A DNA stretch of 64,000 nt from CAZADA01 sp964526675 (GTDB lineage: Bacteria > Pseudomonadota > Alphaproteobacteria > Caulobacterales > Maricaulaceae): contig CAZGLY010000007.1 of the NCBI GenBank assembly GCA_964526675.1, forward strand, positions 1 through 64,000. The letters are read 5' to 3'. Made by a program: the position numbers and the translations under genes. Under the pieces are notes generated by a model. That model saw nothing but the letters and a program-made list of their open reading frames with translations. It had not been told where the DNA came from and did not search any database. Of this stretch, positions 35,147 to 43,604 are shown piece after piece; position 1 is the stretch's first letter, and each line of letters opens with the position of its first letter.

Positions 35147-35203
35147 CAGCGCGCTAGCCGACCATCAGGGCGCTGGCCGACCACCAGCGCGCTCACCGCA
35201 GCT
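35147..35203. repeat. Three imperfect 19-base tandem repeats
   Basis: Units begin CAGCGCGCTAGCCGACCAT, CAGGGCGCTGGCCGACCAC and CAGCGCGCTCACCGCAGCT. The first two differ at three positions; the third matches only over its first part. They fill the short gap between convergent stop codons of the serine hydrolase and the third PhyH gene. No function is evident. Confidence 0.6.
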
Positions 35204-36114
35204 CACGCCGGCGTTTTCTCCCGCGCGGCGCCGGCGATCTTCTCCGCCACGCGTGCGGCTTGCGCAGGATCTTCGGGGCGGACGTACGGGATGGAGAGAT
35301 CCGCAAGGCCCGCGTCGGCGAAGGGGTCCTCGCCCGAGAGCATTTCGATGTCGCGATAGTCCTCAACGCGATCGCCGGTCACGCCCTGAACACGCCAGGG
35401 CAAGCGCGAGCGCGCGCTCATCACATGGTTCACCAACGCGCTGCGATACCCTTCCGTGCGCGTGTTGTTCAACGAGCGATGCAGAATGAAGCCGTGGAAG
35501 ATCACGACATCGCCCGCGTCCGCCTCCACGGGCACGCCGCCTTCGCGCTCATAGGGAAAGTCCACCGTCTCCGGCGACGCGTCGAACCGCGGATCCTCAT
35601 GGGCGGCCATGGGCCACAGCCTGCCGTGACGATGGCTGCCCGGATGCATCCAGAGCGCGCCGTTGTCGACGCGCGCGTCGTCGAGCGCGATCCACACGCC
35701 GGCCAGGGACCGATCCTCCGTGGGAATGAAGCTTTCATCCTGGTGCCACGCCTGACCCGGCTTCCCCGGCCCTTTGACGAAGAGCATGGACTGCATCGCC
35801 TTGACGTCGGGACCGATGAGGGCGTTGAGCGCGCGCACGATCTCGGCCTTGTGCATGGCCGCCTTCATCACCGGGGAGACCTTGTGCGGGAAGTGGATCG
35901 CCAAGACGCGGCGCTTGGCCTCCTCGGGCGTGGCGACGCCGTGGCTCACTTCATCAACGCCCACGAGCGCGCCCCGCGCGCCCATGCAAATTTGGAGCGT
36001 CTCCGTCCGTAACGCGTCGACTTCAGCCGGCGCGAAGACGTTCTTCAGGACGACAAAGCCGTCCTGCTCATAGGTCTCCACCAGGGAGTCCGGGAGCGTG
36101 AAGGGCGTGCTCAT
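35203..36114 (-). CDS. Phytanoyl-CoA dioxygenase (PhyH)-family protein, copy 3
   Basis: The 303-residue oxygenase begins LVETYEQDGFVVLKNVFAPAEVDAL. It shows the most canonical PhyH pattern of the three copies: MQSMLFVKGPGKPGQAWHQD with iron-binding His-x-Asp, DNGALWMHPGSHRHG, the distal histidine in GFILHRSLNNTR, and the arginine in GYRSALVNHVM. It lies 18 bases downstream of the sulfatase on the minus strand and probably belongs to the alpha-glucosidase-sulfatase operon. Such proteins can hydroxylate small polar molecules, but the substrate here is not known. Confidence 0.87.
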   Translation of the reverse strand: MSTPFTLPDSLVETYEQDGFVVLKNVFAPAEVDALRTETLQICMGARGALVGVDEVSHGVATPEEAKRRVLAIHFPHKVSPVMKAAMHKAEIVRALNALIGPDVKAMQSMLFVKGPGKPGQAWHQDESFIPTEDRSLAGVWIALDDARVDNGALWMHPGSHRHGRLWPMAAHEDPRFDASPETVDFPYEREGGVPVEADAGDVVIFHGFILHRSLNNTRTEGYRSALVNHVMSARSRLPWRVQGVTGDRVEDYRDIEMLSGEDPFADAGLADLSIPYVRPEDPAQAARVAEKIAGAAREKTPA

Positions 36115-36132
36115 GACCGTCTCTTCTTGATG

Positions 36133-37674
36133 CTAGAGGGTTTCAAACTCACGCCGCCACGCGGTGATGGCGGTCTTGAATCCCGTAATCAGGGCCTCCT
36201 GCTCGCCCGACACGTCGGTCAGCTGGCCCGGATCGTTCTCGAGATCGTAGAGCGCGGTTTCGTCGGTGTCCGGCAGCCAGACGAAGTGCCAGCGCAGATC
36301 ACGCAGGTAGTAGCCCTTGAACGGCGCCCCCATCAGGTCTTGCTCCGGCGCTTCGAACGGCGCGCCGCGGAAGTCCGACCCCGTACGGTGGACGTCCATC
36401 TTGCCGATCATCTGCGCGCGCGCGTCGGGAATATCAGCGCCATCGATGGCCGGCCGCAGCGAATACCCCGGCAGGCCGTCGGGCGCGGCCACGCCGGCGT
36501 AGTCGAGGATCGTGGGCATCACATCGATCGCGTTGGCGAGCGTGGTGCGGTCCCGCACCGGGGTGATCTTGCCCTTCCAATAGAAAATGATCGGCGTGCG
36601 GAAGGCCGTTTCAAAGAACGAGCCTTTGCCGCGCGGACCGCCATTGCCGAAGGTGATCCGGTCGTTGGCGTATTCGACGTCGGCCGGCTGCTCCCAGCCG
36701 TTGTCGTTGATGTAGACGATCAAGGTGTTGTCCAAGACGCCGTTGGCTTCGAGCGAATCGATCAGTTCGCCCACGCCCCAGTCGAACCAGGCTATGTTCG
36801 CGTAATAGAGTTTGGCCGACTCCGACAGATCATCACGATCCTGGAAATACTTGCGGAAGCGGTGCGGTGGATTGAGCGGCACGTGCGGCAACGCAGGACC
36901 ATACCAGACGAAGAACGGCTGTTCCGCGTGGTCCGCGATGAAGTCCGTGATCGGCTCCATCGTGTTGCGGCCAATCTCCATGCCTTGGCCGCCCATGAAG
37001 GTGAAGAACCAATTGTCGCCGAGCCCTTCGGCGTCCTCCCACTCCCAACGCCCCGTCATGCCGTGCGTGAAGCCGCCATGGGCGTACGACTGCTCCCACC
37101 ACTTGCCGCTCTGGTGAGACGCGTAGCCGACCTCGCCCAGCACACGGGGCAACGTCCGGAACTCCGCGATCATGCTGGTCTCGATCTCGTTCCGATAGGC
37201 GTTGGACGCCTGCTGGGACAAATCCTCCGGCGCGGGGTCGGCGTCGAGCCTTTGTTCGACAAGCTCTGAGACTTGGTTCTCGTACTGGACCGGATAGAGG
37301 CCGGTGATCAGGGACTGGAGCGTCGGTCGGCAGTGGTTGGAGGACGAGTGGCCAACCTCGAAAACCGCGCCGCCCTCGCCCAGCACATCCATATTGGGCG
37401 TCAGGACGTTCTCATCGCCGAGAAAGCCCATATACGGCCAGCCCAGATCATCGGCGATGATCAACACCACATTGGGCGGTCCTTCAGGGCGGCGCGGCGG
37501 CGTGTCGACGATCGCGGCGCCCGCCGGATGCTCGAACGCGCCGTCGAAGGTGTACTGCTCCGCCTTGGGAGGCTCGGTGTCGCCGGCCGCGTCGGACGCG
37601 CCGTCCTGCGCGGCGGCTCCAACGGTCAGCGCGAGCGTTGTCAGCCCGGCGACGAGGCCGTGTCTGTGCATCAT
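36133..37674 (-). CDS. Exported sulfatase (type I family) with variant CxPxL active-site motif
   Basis: Sulfatases hydrolyse sulfate esters using a formylglycine nucleophile. The 513-residue protein has a signal peptide (LVAGLTTLALTVGAAAQ). Metal-site DD lies in VVLIIADDLGWPYMG, the nucleophile region reads SSNHCRPTLQSLITGLYP, the lysine lies in SGKWW, the histidine in LPHVPL, and Asp-Asn in YINDNGW. The maturation motif is C-R-P-T-L, so the usual arginine of CxPxR is a leucine. The modified cysteine and proline are kept. It overlaps the alpha-glucosidase stop by four bases (ATGA-type coupling) and is followed by the PhyH gene. An active-looking FGE is encoded in the same island. Substrate is unknown; a sulfated sugar is likely. 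Confidence 0.88.
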   Translation of the reverse strand: MMHRHGLVAGLTTLALTVGAAAQDGASDAAGDTEPPKAEQYTFDGAFEHPAGAAIVDTPPRRPEGPPNVVLIIADDLGWPYMGFLGDENVLTPNMDVLGEGGAVFEVGHSSSNHCRPTLQSLITGLYPVQYENQVSELVEQRLDADPAPEDLSQQASNAYRNEIETSMIAEFRTLPRVLGEVGYASHQSGKWWEQSYAHGGFTHGMTGRWEWEDAEGLGDNWFFTFMGGQGMEIGRNTMEPITDFIADHAEQPFFVWYGPALPHVPLNPPHRFRKYFQDRDDLSESAKLYYANIAWFDWGVGELIDSLEANGVLDNTLIVYINDNGWEQPADVEYANDRITFGNGGPRGKGSFFETAFRTPIIFYWKGKITPVRDRTTLANAIDVMPTILDYAGVAAPDGLPGYSLRPAIDGADIPDARAQMIGKMDVHRTGSDFRGAPFEAPEQDLMGAPFKGYYLRDLRWHFVWLPDTDETALYDLENDPGQLTDVSGEQEALITGFKTAITAWRREFETL

Positions 37675-39350
37675 GGTGCCCTCCCGGATGGGTCTTGTTG
37701 TGTGGCGATGAAACCGCCGCCGGCCCGCACCCGGCTGGGCGGCGCGCTCTGGTCCGCGTCAACGCTGGCGACGACAACCGCGTGCGCCGCGCTTGGAACC
37801 GCATCGGCGAGGTCGACCTCGCGGCCGCTGAGATTGAACACGCACACCATCGTCTCGTCATCGAGCACGCGATGAAACGCCAAAACCCCCTCAGGCGCGG
37901 GGATGGTCTGGAAGGCGCCGCGACGAAGAACCGCCGAGCGCCGGCGCAACGCGATCACCGACCGGTAAAACGCCAACGAGGAGTCCGGATCCGCCGCCTG
38001 CACGTCCGCCGCCAAGTCCCCATGTCGGGCGTCCACGGGCAACCACGGTTCGCCCGCGCCAAAGCCGGCGTTCGCCGCGCCCCTCACCCACGGCATCGGC
38101 GTGCGGGCGCCGTCGCGGCCCTGGTCGGACGGAAAGTTTGCAATCCCTTCGGGATCGACGAGCTTGTCAAAGGGGATGTCGGCCTGCGGCAGGCCCAACT
38201 CTTCACCCTGGTAGACGAACACGACGCCGCGGAGGGCAACCTGCAGCAACGCAAAGAGCCGCGTCGATCGGGCGGCGTCCACGCCGGGCACGGTCCAGCG
38301 GCTCGCGACCCGACGGCAATCATGATTTGAAAACGCCCAGGCCGGATAGCCGTCATCGAGCGTGTTCGCCCACTGTTCGAGGGTGCTTCGGATGTGCGTG
38401 ACATCCGGCGACATCGCGCCGATGAAGTCGAAACTGTACGCCGTTGACAACCGATCCGAGCCGAGGGTGTAGGCGGCCATAATCGCCTGGGGATCCGCAC
38501 CGCCCAGCTCAGCGACCGTGAAGAAGTCGTCGCCGCCGGCGGCGCGAAACGCCGCGCTCAACCGCTCGACCATGGCGACCATCTTGGGATGCGACATGCT
38601 GTGTTTATGGATCTGCATGTCGAACGGCCGCCCCATCGCCCGGGCGTCGGGATGGGACGGGTTGTCCCGCAACGCTTCGTCCTGCATGCCCATGTTCAGC
38701 GCGTCGAGGCGAAACCCGTCGACGCCCCGGTCAATCCAGAAGCGACCAACGTCAATCAACGCCTCGACAACAGCGTCGTTGTGCAAGTTAAATGTGGGTT
38801 GTTCCTTGAGGAAATGGTGAAGGTAGTACTGCCGGCGGCGGCCGTCCCAGGTCCACGCCGGCCCGCCGAACACGGAGCGCCAGTTGTTGGGCGGCGACCC
38901 ATCCGGTTCCGCATCCGCCCACACATACCAGTCCGCCTTTTCGGCGTCGCGGCTTCCGCGGCTGTTCTGAAACCACGCATGCCGATCGGAGCAGTGACAG
39001 TACACCTGGTCGATCACGACTTTGAGGCCCAGCGTGTGGGCCCGCTCAACCAGGACGTCGAAATCGCGCAGCGTCCCAAACAGCGGGTCGACATCGCGAT
39101 AGTCGGCGACGTCGTAGCCGAAATCTTTCATCGGCGAGGTGAAGAACGGCGAGATCCAGATCCCGTCGACGCCAAGGTCCGCCACATAGGGCAGCTTTTC
39201 GGTAATGCCGGCGAGATCGCCGACGCCATCCCCATTCGAGTCCCGAAAGCTGCGCGGGTAGATTTGATAGATCACCGCGCCGCGCCACCATTCCGCACCA
39301 ACACGCGTGCGCGTCGGCGTGCGGATCAACGTGGACACCGCGTCACCCAT
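37671..39350 (-). CDS. Cytoplasmic GH13 alpha-glucosidase, AglA-like, copy 1
   Basis: This 559-residue enzyme lacks a signal peptide and probably cleaves imported alpha-glucosides such as maltose or maltodextrins to glucose. It has the oligo-1,6-glucosidase/AglA-type start WWRGAVIYQIYPRSFRDSNG, region I IDQVYCHCSDRHAWF, and the nucleophile aspartate near residue 216 in DGFRLDALN. The acid/base glutamate lies in FTVAELGG, and AFSNHDCRR and FVYQGEELGLPQADIPF follow. Start at the ATG with a GAGGAGG site seven bases upstream (39350), rather than the GTG at 39371. It leads the leftward operon with sulfatase and PhyH, and is divergent from the ABC importer. Confidence 0.92.
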   Translation of the reverse strand: MGDAVSTLIRTPTRTRVGAEWWRGAVIYQIYPRSFRDSNGDGVGDLAGITEKLPYVADLGVDGIWISPFFTSPMKDFGYDVADYRDVDPLFGTLRDFDVLVERAHTLGLKVVIDQVYCHCSDRHAWFQNSRGSRDAEKADWYVWADAEPDGSPPNNWRSVFGGPAWTWDGRRRQYYLHHFLKEQPTFNLHNDAVVEALIDVGRFWIDRGVDGFRLDALNMGMQDEALRDNPSHPDARAMGRPFDMQIHKHSMSHPKMVAMVERLSAAFRAAGGDDFFTVAELGGADPQAIMAAYTLGSDRLSTAYSFDFIGAMSPDVTHIRSTLEQWANTLDDGYPAWAFSNHDCRRVASRWTVPGVDAARSTRLFALLQVALRGVVFVYQGEELGLPQADIPFDKLVDPEGIANFPSDQGRDGARTPMPWVRGAANAGFGAGEPWLPVDARHGDLAADVQAADPDSSLAFYRSVIALRRRSAVLRRGAFQTIPAPEGVLAFHRVLDDETMVCVFNLSGREVDLADAVPSAAHAVVVASVDADQSAPPSRVRAGGGFIATQQDPSGRAP

Positions 39351-39618
39351 CAGCACCTCCTCGACGGTCACCGCCGGTGTGACCGGCGATCATCCCTAGC
39401 CTACCGATCATTCCACGAAGCTGCGAGCCGGTCGCAAGCTATGTGTTTCACCGCCGCGGCGAAAAACTTGCGCCGCGTTGCGCTTCCGCCGGCGAGTCTT
39501 GCGCGCGAAAGAGTTTCGCCGATTTGACTTCCCCCGTGCTCACAGGTCCAATCCGCAGACGAACGAGCGGCCCGCTCAACACCACACATAAGGGTCGCCG
39601 ATTGGGAGGATTTTCGGC
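39351..39618. promoter_or_regulatory. Divergent promoter region with inverted repeats (alpha-glucosidase/ABC importer)
   Basis: This 268-base gap separates two divergent sugar operons. Two inverted repeats stand out. GGTCAC-N7-GTGACC at 39366-39384 lies just upstream of the alpha-glucosidase start. GCGAAA-GAG-TTTCGC at 39505-39519 is followed four bases later by a -35-like TTGACT facing the importer. Either could be an operator for the AraC or LacI protein of the island; the match is by symmetry only. Confidence 0.4.
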
Positions 39619-40887
39619 GTGCGGCGGTTTTGGCGCACAATGGCGCTCGCCTGGGCGCTCGGCATCGGTTTGAGCCTGGCCGCTTGCGGCGCGGCCCGCG
39701 GGGACGCAACGGCTCCAGACGCCGCGCCCGAGCTAACGCTGTGGTATTCGTACCCCGCCGACAGCCGCGATGAGGCGATCCTCCTGGAGGCGGTGGACGC
39801 GTTTGAAGACGCCCATCCCGAGGTCGCGGTCGACGCCGTTCGCTTGCCCTTTCTCCAGCTCGTGCCTCAATTCATCACCGCCTCCCAGGGCGGCGAAGCG
39901 CCCGACGTCGTGCGCCTGGCCGACACGCATCTTGGGCGCATCGCGCCGATCACCGTGGACGGCTTGCCGCTTCTGGAGGACCTCCGCCCGCATCTGACGC
40001 CGTCGGACTTGCGCGCGTTTGACCCTCGGGCCGTTGAGGCGATGCGCGTGGGCGCGCCACTGTTTGCGATCCCCTCGAGCCAGGGGTCGGTGTCGCTGCT
40101 CTACAATCGCGCGCTGTTCGCGGCCGCCGACGTCAACCCGCCGAACGCGGACTGGACCACCGATGATCTGGTCGACGCGGCGCGCGCGCTCACCACGGGG
40201 GACGTGTCCGGACTGAGCTATCCGTTGCGCTGGACGTATTGGTGGATCCCCTTCCAAAGCGGCTTTGGCGGGCGCCTCTTTGACGACGAGGGCGCCCCGG
40301 CGCTCGACTCGCCCGGCTCCGCCGCGGCGCTCGAATGGGTCCTCGCGCTCGAGCAGAAAGAGCGTCTGGTCACCGGCGGCGGCGCCATCGAGACGATGAA
40401 GACGCGCTTCACGTTGGGGCGCGCGGCGATGGTGCTCGATGGACCGTGGAACCTTGAGGACTATCGCGACGCGGGCATCGACGTGGGCCAGGCGCCGTTG
40501 CCGACCGTCCCAGCCACGGGCGCGCGGATGGCGCCTCTGATGTCCTATTTCGGCTGGAGCGTCTCCAAACAGAGCCGCCACAAAGTCGCCGCCGCCGATC
40601 TTGCGCGGTGGCTGACATCTGAGGATCTCCAGCGGCGGATCGCGCTTGAAACCTCGGTCCTGCCCACGCGGCGCGTCCTCAAGCGCGACCCGCAACTGCG
40701 TGACGATCCGATTCTGGCGGGCTTCATCGATCAGCTGGACCACAGCGTGACCGCGCCGACGCGCCGCGGCGTCCAAGGGCTTTATGTCGTCGTCGACACG
40801 GGCATCGAGCTGACGTCCACCGGCGCGATGACGGCCGAAGACGCGCTGCGCACCGCCAATGAAGAGCTGGCCAGGATGATGGAATGA
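39619..40887 (+). CDS. ABC sugar importer substrate-binding lipoprotein (MalE-like)
   Basis: The 422-residue protein has a lipoprotein signal ending LSLAACG. The type 1 extracellular solute-binding fold follows (ELTLWYSYPADSRDEAILLEAVDAF, APDVVRLADTH, PLFAIPSSQGSVSLLYNRALF, TLGRAAMVLDGPWNLEDYRDAGIDV). This is the wording of maltose/trehalose-type binding proteins. It presents sugar to the permeases encoded next; its stop overlaps their start by four bases (ATGA). Start codon is GTG at 39619 with GGGAGG upstream. Lipid anchoring implies inner-membrane tethering as no Lol-avoidance residue (Asp+2) is seen, so outer-membrane sorting is also possible. Confidence 0.9.
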   Translation: MRRFWRTMALAWALGIGLSLAACGAARGDATAPDAAPELTLWYSYPADSRDEAILLEAVDAFEDAHPEVAVDAVRLPFLQLVPQFITASQGGEAPDVVRLADTHLGRIAPITVDGLPLLEDLRPHLTPSDLRAFDPRAVEAMRVGAPLFAIPSSQGSVSLLYNRALFAAADVNPPNADWTTDDLVDAARALTTGDVSGLSYPLRWTYWWIPFQSGFGGRLFDDEGAPALDSPGSAAALEWVLALEQKERLVTGGGAIETMKTRFTLGRAAMVLDGPWNLEDYRDAGIDVGQAPLPTVPATGARMAPLMSYFGWSVSKQSRHKVAAADLARWLTSEDLQRRIALETSVLPTRRVLKRDPQLRDDPILAGFIDQLDHSVTAPTRRGVQGLYVVVDTGIELTSTGAMTAEDALRTANEELARMME

Positions 40888-42356
40888 CGCGCGTCGTTCG
40901 GATCCTGCTGGGCGCGCTGGGGGCGGCGTGGTTAACCGCCGGCGCCGCCGTGGCGGACCCGACGGTCGAAGCGCGTCACGCGCCGGAGCGCTCGGACTAC
41001 CGGCGCATCGGGATCGCGGTGTCAATCTCCGGCGCGCACGCGATCCGCGCCTTTGAGGTTCGGGCCGACCCCGCAGGCGCGCCGCCGTCCGCGGCGCTGC
41101 ACACTGTGGTGCGCGTCGGTTCGGTCGCGGGCCTCACCCGCGTGCCCATCGGCGACGCCTTCCAAGACTGCTGGAGCGACGGCGCGCCCATCCACCGGGA
41201 CGCCGACGGCGCGCCCGTCGTGTCGCCCGCAACGCGCACGTGGGGCTGCGCGCTCACCGGCATGCGACCGGGCGAAACCTACACGATCCACGTCACGCCG
41301 ATCGGCGCCGATGGCGCCACAACGCCCGACGCGCCGGCCGCCTTCGAGGCCGTCACCACCACGCCGGGCGCGCGGTTAAGGCCGCCGGACACCTCGCCGA
41401 TCCTGTTCGCGCTCGGCTCGATCTTTTTGTCGCTCAGCGTTCTTATTCTTTATCTGCGCGCGCGCGAGGCGCGCCGGGGGCGCACTAAGGCGAAGAGCGC
41501 CTACGCTTATGTCGCGCCGGCGCTGTTGGCGCTGGCCATGCTTACGTTTTACCCGATCCTCTATGGGGTCTGGCTCGCCTTCACCAACGCGCACCAAGAC
41601 CACCTCGGCGACTCGCACTTCATCGGCCTGGCGAACTTCGCAACCATTCTCGGCGCGCCGGGACTGGTGCGGGTGTCCCTGTTCACTCTCGCCTGGACGG
41701 TCCTCAACCTCATCGCCCACATCGGCCTCGGCCTCGTGTTGGCGCTCGCCTTCCAGAACCAAAACATTCGCGGGCGCACGATCTATCGCACCATCCTGCT
41801 CCTGCCCTGGGCGATCCCCGGCTACATCACGGTGATCGCCTGGAGCGGGATGCTCCAGCCGGAGGGGCTGATCAACGGCGTGCTCGACACCGCCTACCCC
41901 TTCTTGGGCGATCCCTGGGCGGCTCGGGTGTTCGTGATCGTCGTGAACATCTGGCTGGGCGTGCCGTTCATGCTGATGGCTTTGAGCGGGGCCCTCCAAG
42001 CGATCCCATCGGACATGTACGAAGCCGCGACGCTGGACGGGGTCAGCCCTTGGAATCAATTCCGCCGCATCACCCTCCCGAACCTGAAAGGCGCGCTGAT
42101 CCCCTTAAGCCTTCTGGGCTTTATTTGGAACTTCAACATGTTCCACACGATCTACTTGCTCACGCGCGGCAATCCCTATGTCGCCTTTGGGGAACCGGGC
42201 GCGACGGACGTGTTGGTCACCTATGTCTTCGATCTGGCGTTCGAGCATGGGCGCTATGGCGTCGCGGCGGCCTGGTCGGTGGCGATCTTCCTGATGCTCG
42301 TCGGCCTCTCCTGGGCGTATCTGCGCCAAACCAAAGCAACGGAGGCGGCCGCATGA
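40884..42356 (+). CDS. ABC sugar permease (MalF-like) with N-terminal extracytoplasmic beta domain
   Basis: The 490-residue inner-membrane permease is about 200 residues longer at its N-terminus than usual sugar permeases. Residues 1-24 resemble a signal sequence (ILLGALGAAWLTAGAAVA). Residues about 25-165 form a Thr/Ala/Pro-rich beta-type domain with fibronectin-III-like wording (GMRPGETYTIHVTPIGADG). A transmembrane helix at about 171-192 follows. The standard permease with six helices starts near residue 205. The EAA loop is EAATLDGVSPWNQFRRITLPNLKGAL. It is translationally coupled to genes on both sides. Substrate is inferred as maltooligosaccharide or related glucoside. Confidence 0.9.
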   Translation: MTRVVRILLGALGAAWLTAGAAVADPTVEARHAPERSDYRRIGIAVSISGAHAIRAFEVRADPAGAPPSAALHTVVRVGSVAGLTRVPIGDAFQDCWSDGAPIHRDADGAPVVSPATRTWGCALTGMRPGETYTIHVTPIGADGATTPDAPAAFEAVTTTPGARLRPPDTSPILFALGSIFLSLSVLILYLRAREARRGRTKAKSAYAYVAPALLALAMLTFYPILYGVWLAFTNAHQDHLGDSHFIGLANFATILGAPGLVRVSLFTLAWTVLNLIAHIGLGLVLALAFQNQNIRGRTIYRTILLLPWAIPGYITVIAWSGMLQPEGLINGVLDTAYPFLGDPWAARVFVIVVNIWLGVPFMLMALSGALQAIPSDMYEAATLDGVSPWNQFRRITLPNLKGALIPLSLLGFIWNFNMFHTIYLLTRGNPYVAFGEPGATDVLVTYVFDLAFEHGRYGVAAAWSVAIFLMLVGLSWAYLRQTKATEAAA

Positions 42357-43600
42357 GCTTGGCCGCCATCTCCCGCGAGTGGTATCAGCCGACCGAAGTG
42401 ACGACGCTCACGCGGTGGCTGGTCTGGGCCGCGGGGGTCAACGCCGTGCTCGCCTTCATCGAAGGGCTGCGGGGATCCGACACGGCGGGGCTGCTGACGT
42501 TCCTGGCCGCGGCGGCGTTTGCCGGCGCGGCCCTCCGCCGTCCGGACGGTGCGAGCACGCCACGCTACTATGTCACCCTCGCGCTTCTGGCCGCGGCGTT
42601 TCTCACGGGCGCGCTGGCGCTCGTCGCCGCGCCCCTGTCCGCTTTTTCCATCTGGGCGCGCGCATGGGCGATCCTCCCCGCCGCGCTCGGCTTGCATTGG
42701 CTGGCGAAGCCGTTGGTGCGGGCCTGGTCGGTGCGCGCCCTGAGCGTTCCGGAGTTGGAGGCCGGCCTTGCGCACAACAAGCATCGCGCGCCCGTGCTGA
42801 ACGGCGTCGCCACGCACTGCCTGCTGCTGCACGCGTGCCTCGCGGTGGTCATCCCGGTGCTGTGGATCGCCGACGTCGCGATCTCGCCCGGCAACATCCT
42901 GGGCGGGACGATCGGCGACGCCTTTTCGCTGGAGCATTTCGCCACGGTGCTTGGCGGTCGGGACTTCTGGCTGTGGACACGCAACTCCGTGATCGTGGCG
43001 ATTGGAACCACGCTCATGGGGCTCAGCCTCGCCATCCCCGCGGCGTTCGCGTTCAGCCGCTACGATTTCGCGGGGCGCAAAGAAGCGATGTTCGCCTTCA
43101 TGCTTGTGCAAATGTTTCCCGGCGCGATTATTCTCGTGCCTTACTTTCTGGTGATGAAAACGTTGGGGCTCTTGAACACCAGCCTCGGCTTGATCATCGC
43201 CTATTCGGTAACGGCGTTGCCCTTGTGTATTTGGATGTTAAAGGGCTTCTTCGACGCGGTGCCGCGCGAACTCGATGAAGCCGCAAAGCTCGACGGCTGC
43301 AATCAGCTTCAGGTGTTTTGGGTGATCATTTTGCCGCTGTCGCTGCCGGCGGTGGCGGTGACGGGCCTCTTTTCGTTTTTGGCCGCCTGGAACGAGTTTC
43401 TGCTGGCGCTGGTGTTCAACACCTCCAACGACCAATTCACCCTGCCCGTTGGCCTCTCGTCCTTGATCCCAGCAAACGGGCAGCGTTGGGGTGATTTCGC
43501 CGCGGCCAGTCTCCTCGTCAGCCTGCCGGTCGTCGTGTTGTTCGTGTTGTTCCAACGGTCGCTGATCCAAGGCATGAGCGCCGGCGCCGTGAAAGGGTGA
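42353..43600 (+). CDS. ABC sugar permease (MalG-like) with hydrophobic N-terminal extension
   Basis: The 415-residue permease contains a normal MalG-type core from about residue 150. Its EAA loop is ELDEAAKLDGCNQLQVFWVIILP and it has FSFLAAWNEFLLAL near the C-terminus. The first roughly 130 residues add three or four extra hydrophobic segments (WLVWAAGVNAVLAFIEG, TAGLLTFLAAAAFAGAAL, YYVTLALLAAAFLTGALALV). E. coli MalG, at about 296 residues, has no such part. It overlaps the MalF-like stop (ATGA) and is followed four bases later by the ATPase gene, so the four importer genes form one operon. Confidence 0.9.
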   Translation: MSLAAISREWYQPTEVTTLTRWLVWAAGVNAVLAFIEGLRGSDTAGLLTFLAAAAFAGAALRRPDGASTPRYYVTLALLAAAFLTGALALVAAPLSAFSIWARAWAILPAALGLHWLAKPLVRAWSVRALSVPELEAGLAHNKHRAPVLNGVATHCLLLHACLAVVIPVLWIADVAISPGNILGGTIGDAFSLEHFATVLGGRDFWLWTRNSVIVAIGTTLMGLSLAIPAAFAFSRYDFAGRKEAMFAFMLVQMFPGAIILVPYFLVMKTLGLLNTSLGLIIAYSVTALPLCIWMLKGFFDAVPRELDEAAKLDGCNQLQVFWVIILPLSLPAVAVTGLFSFLAAWNEFLLALVFNTSNDQFTLPVGLSSLIPANGQRWGDFAAASLLVSLPVVVLFVLFQRSLIQGMSAGAVKG

Positions 43601-43604
43601 AGCC

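Noticed and set aside
37671..39350. Trehalose synthase as an alternative for the GH13 enzyme
   Set aside because: Length (559) and the IDQV...H region with GEELGLPQAD match AglA/oligo-glucosidase enzymes; no maltokinase or trehalose synthase C-domain is present.
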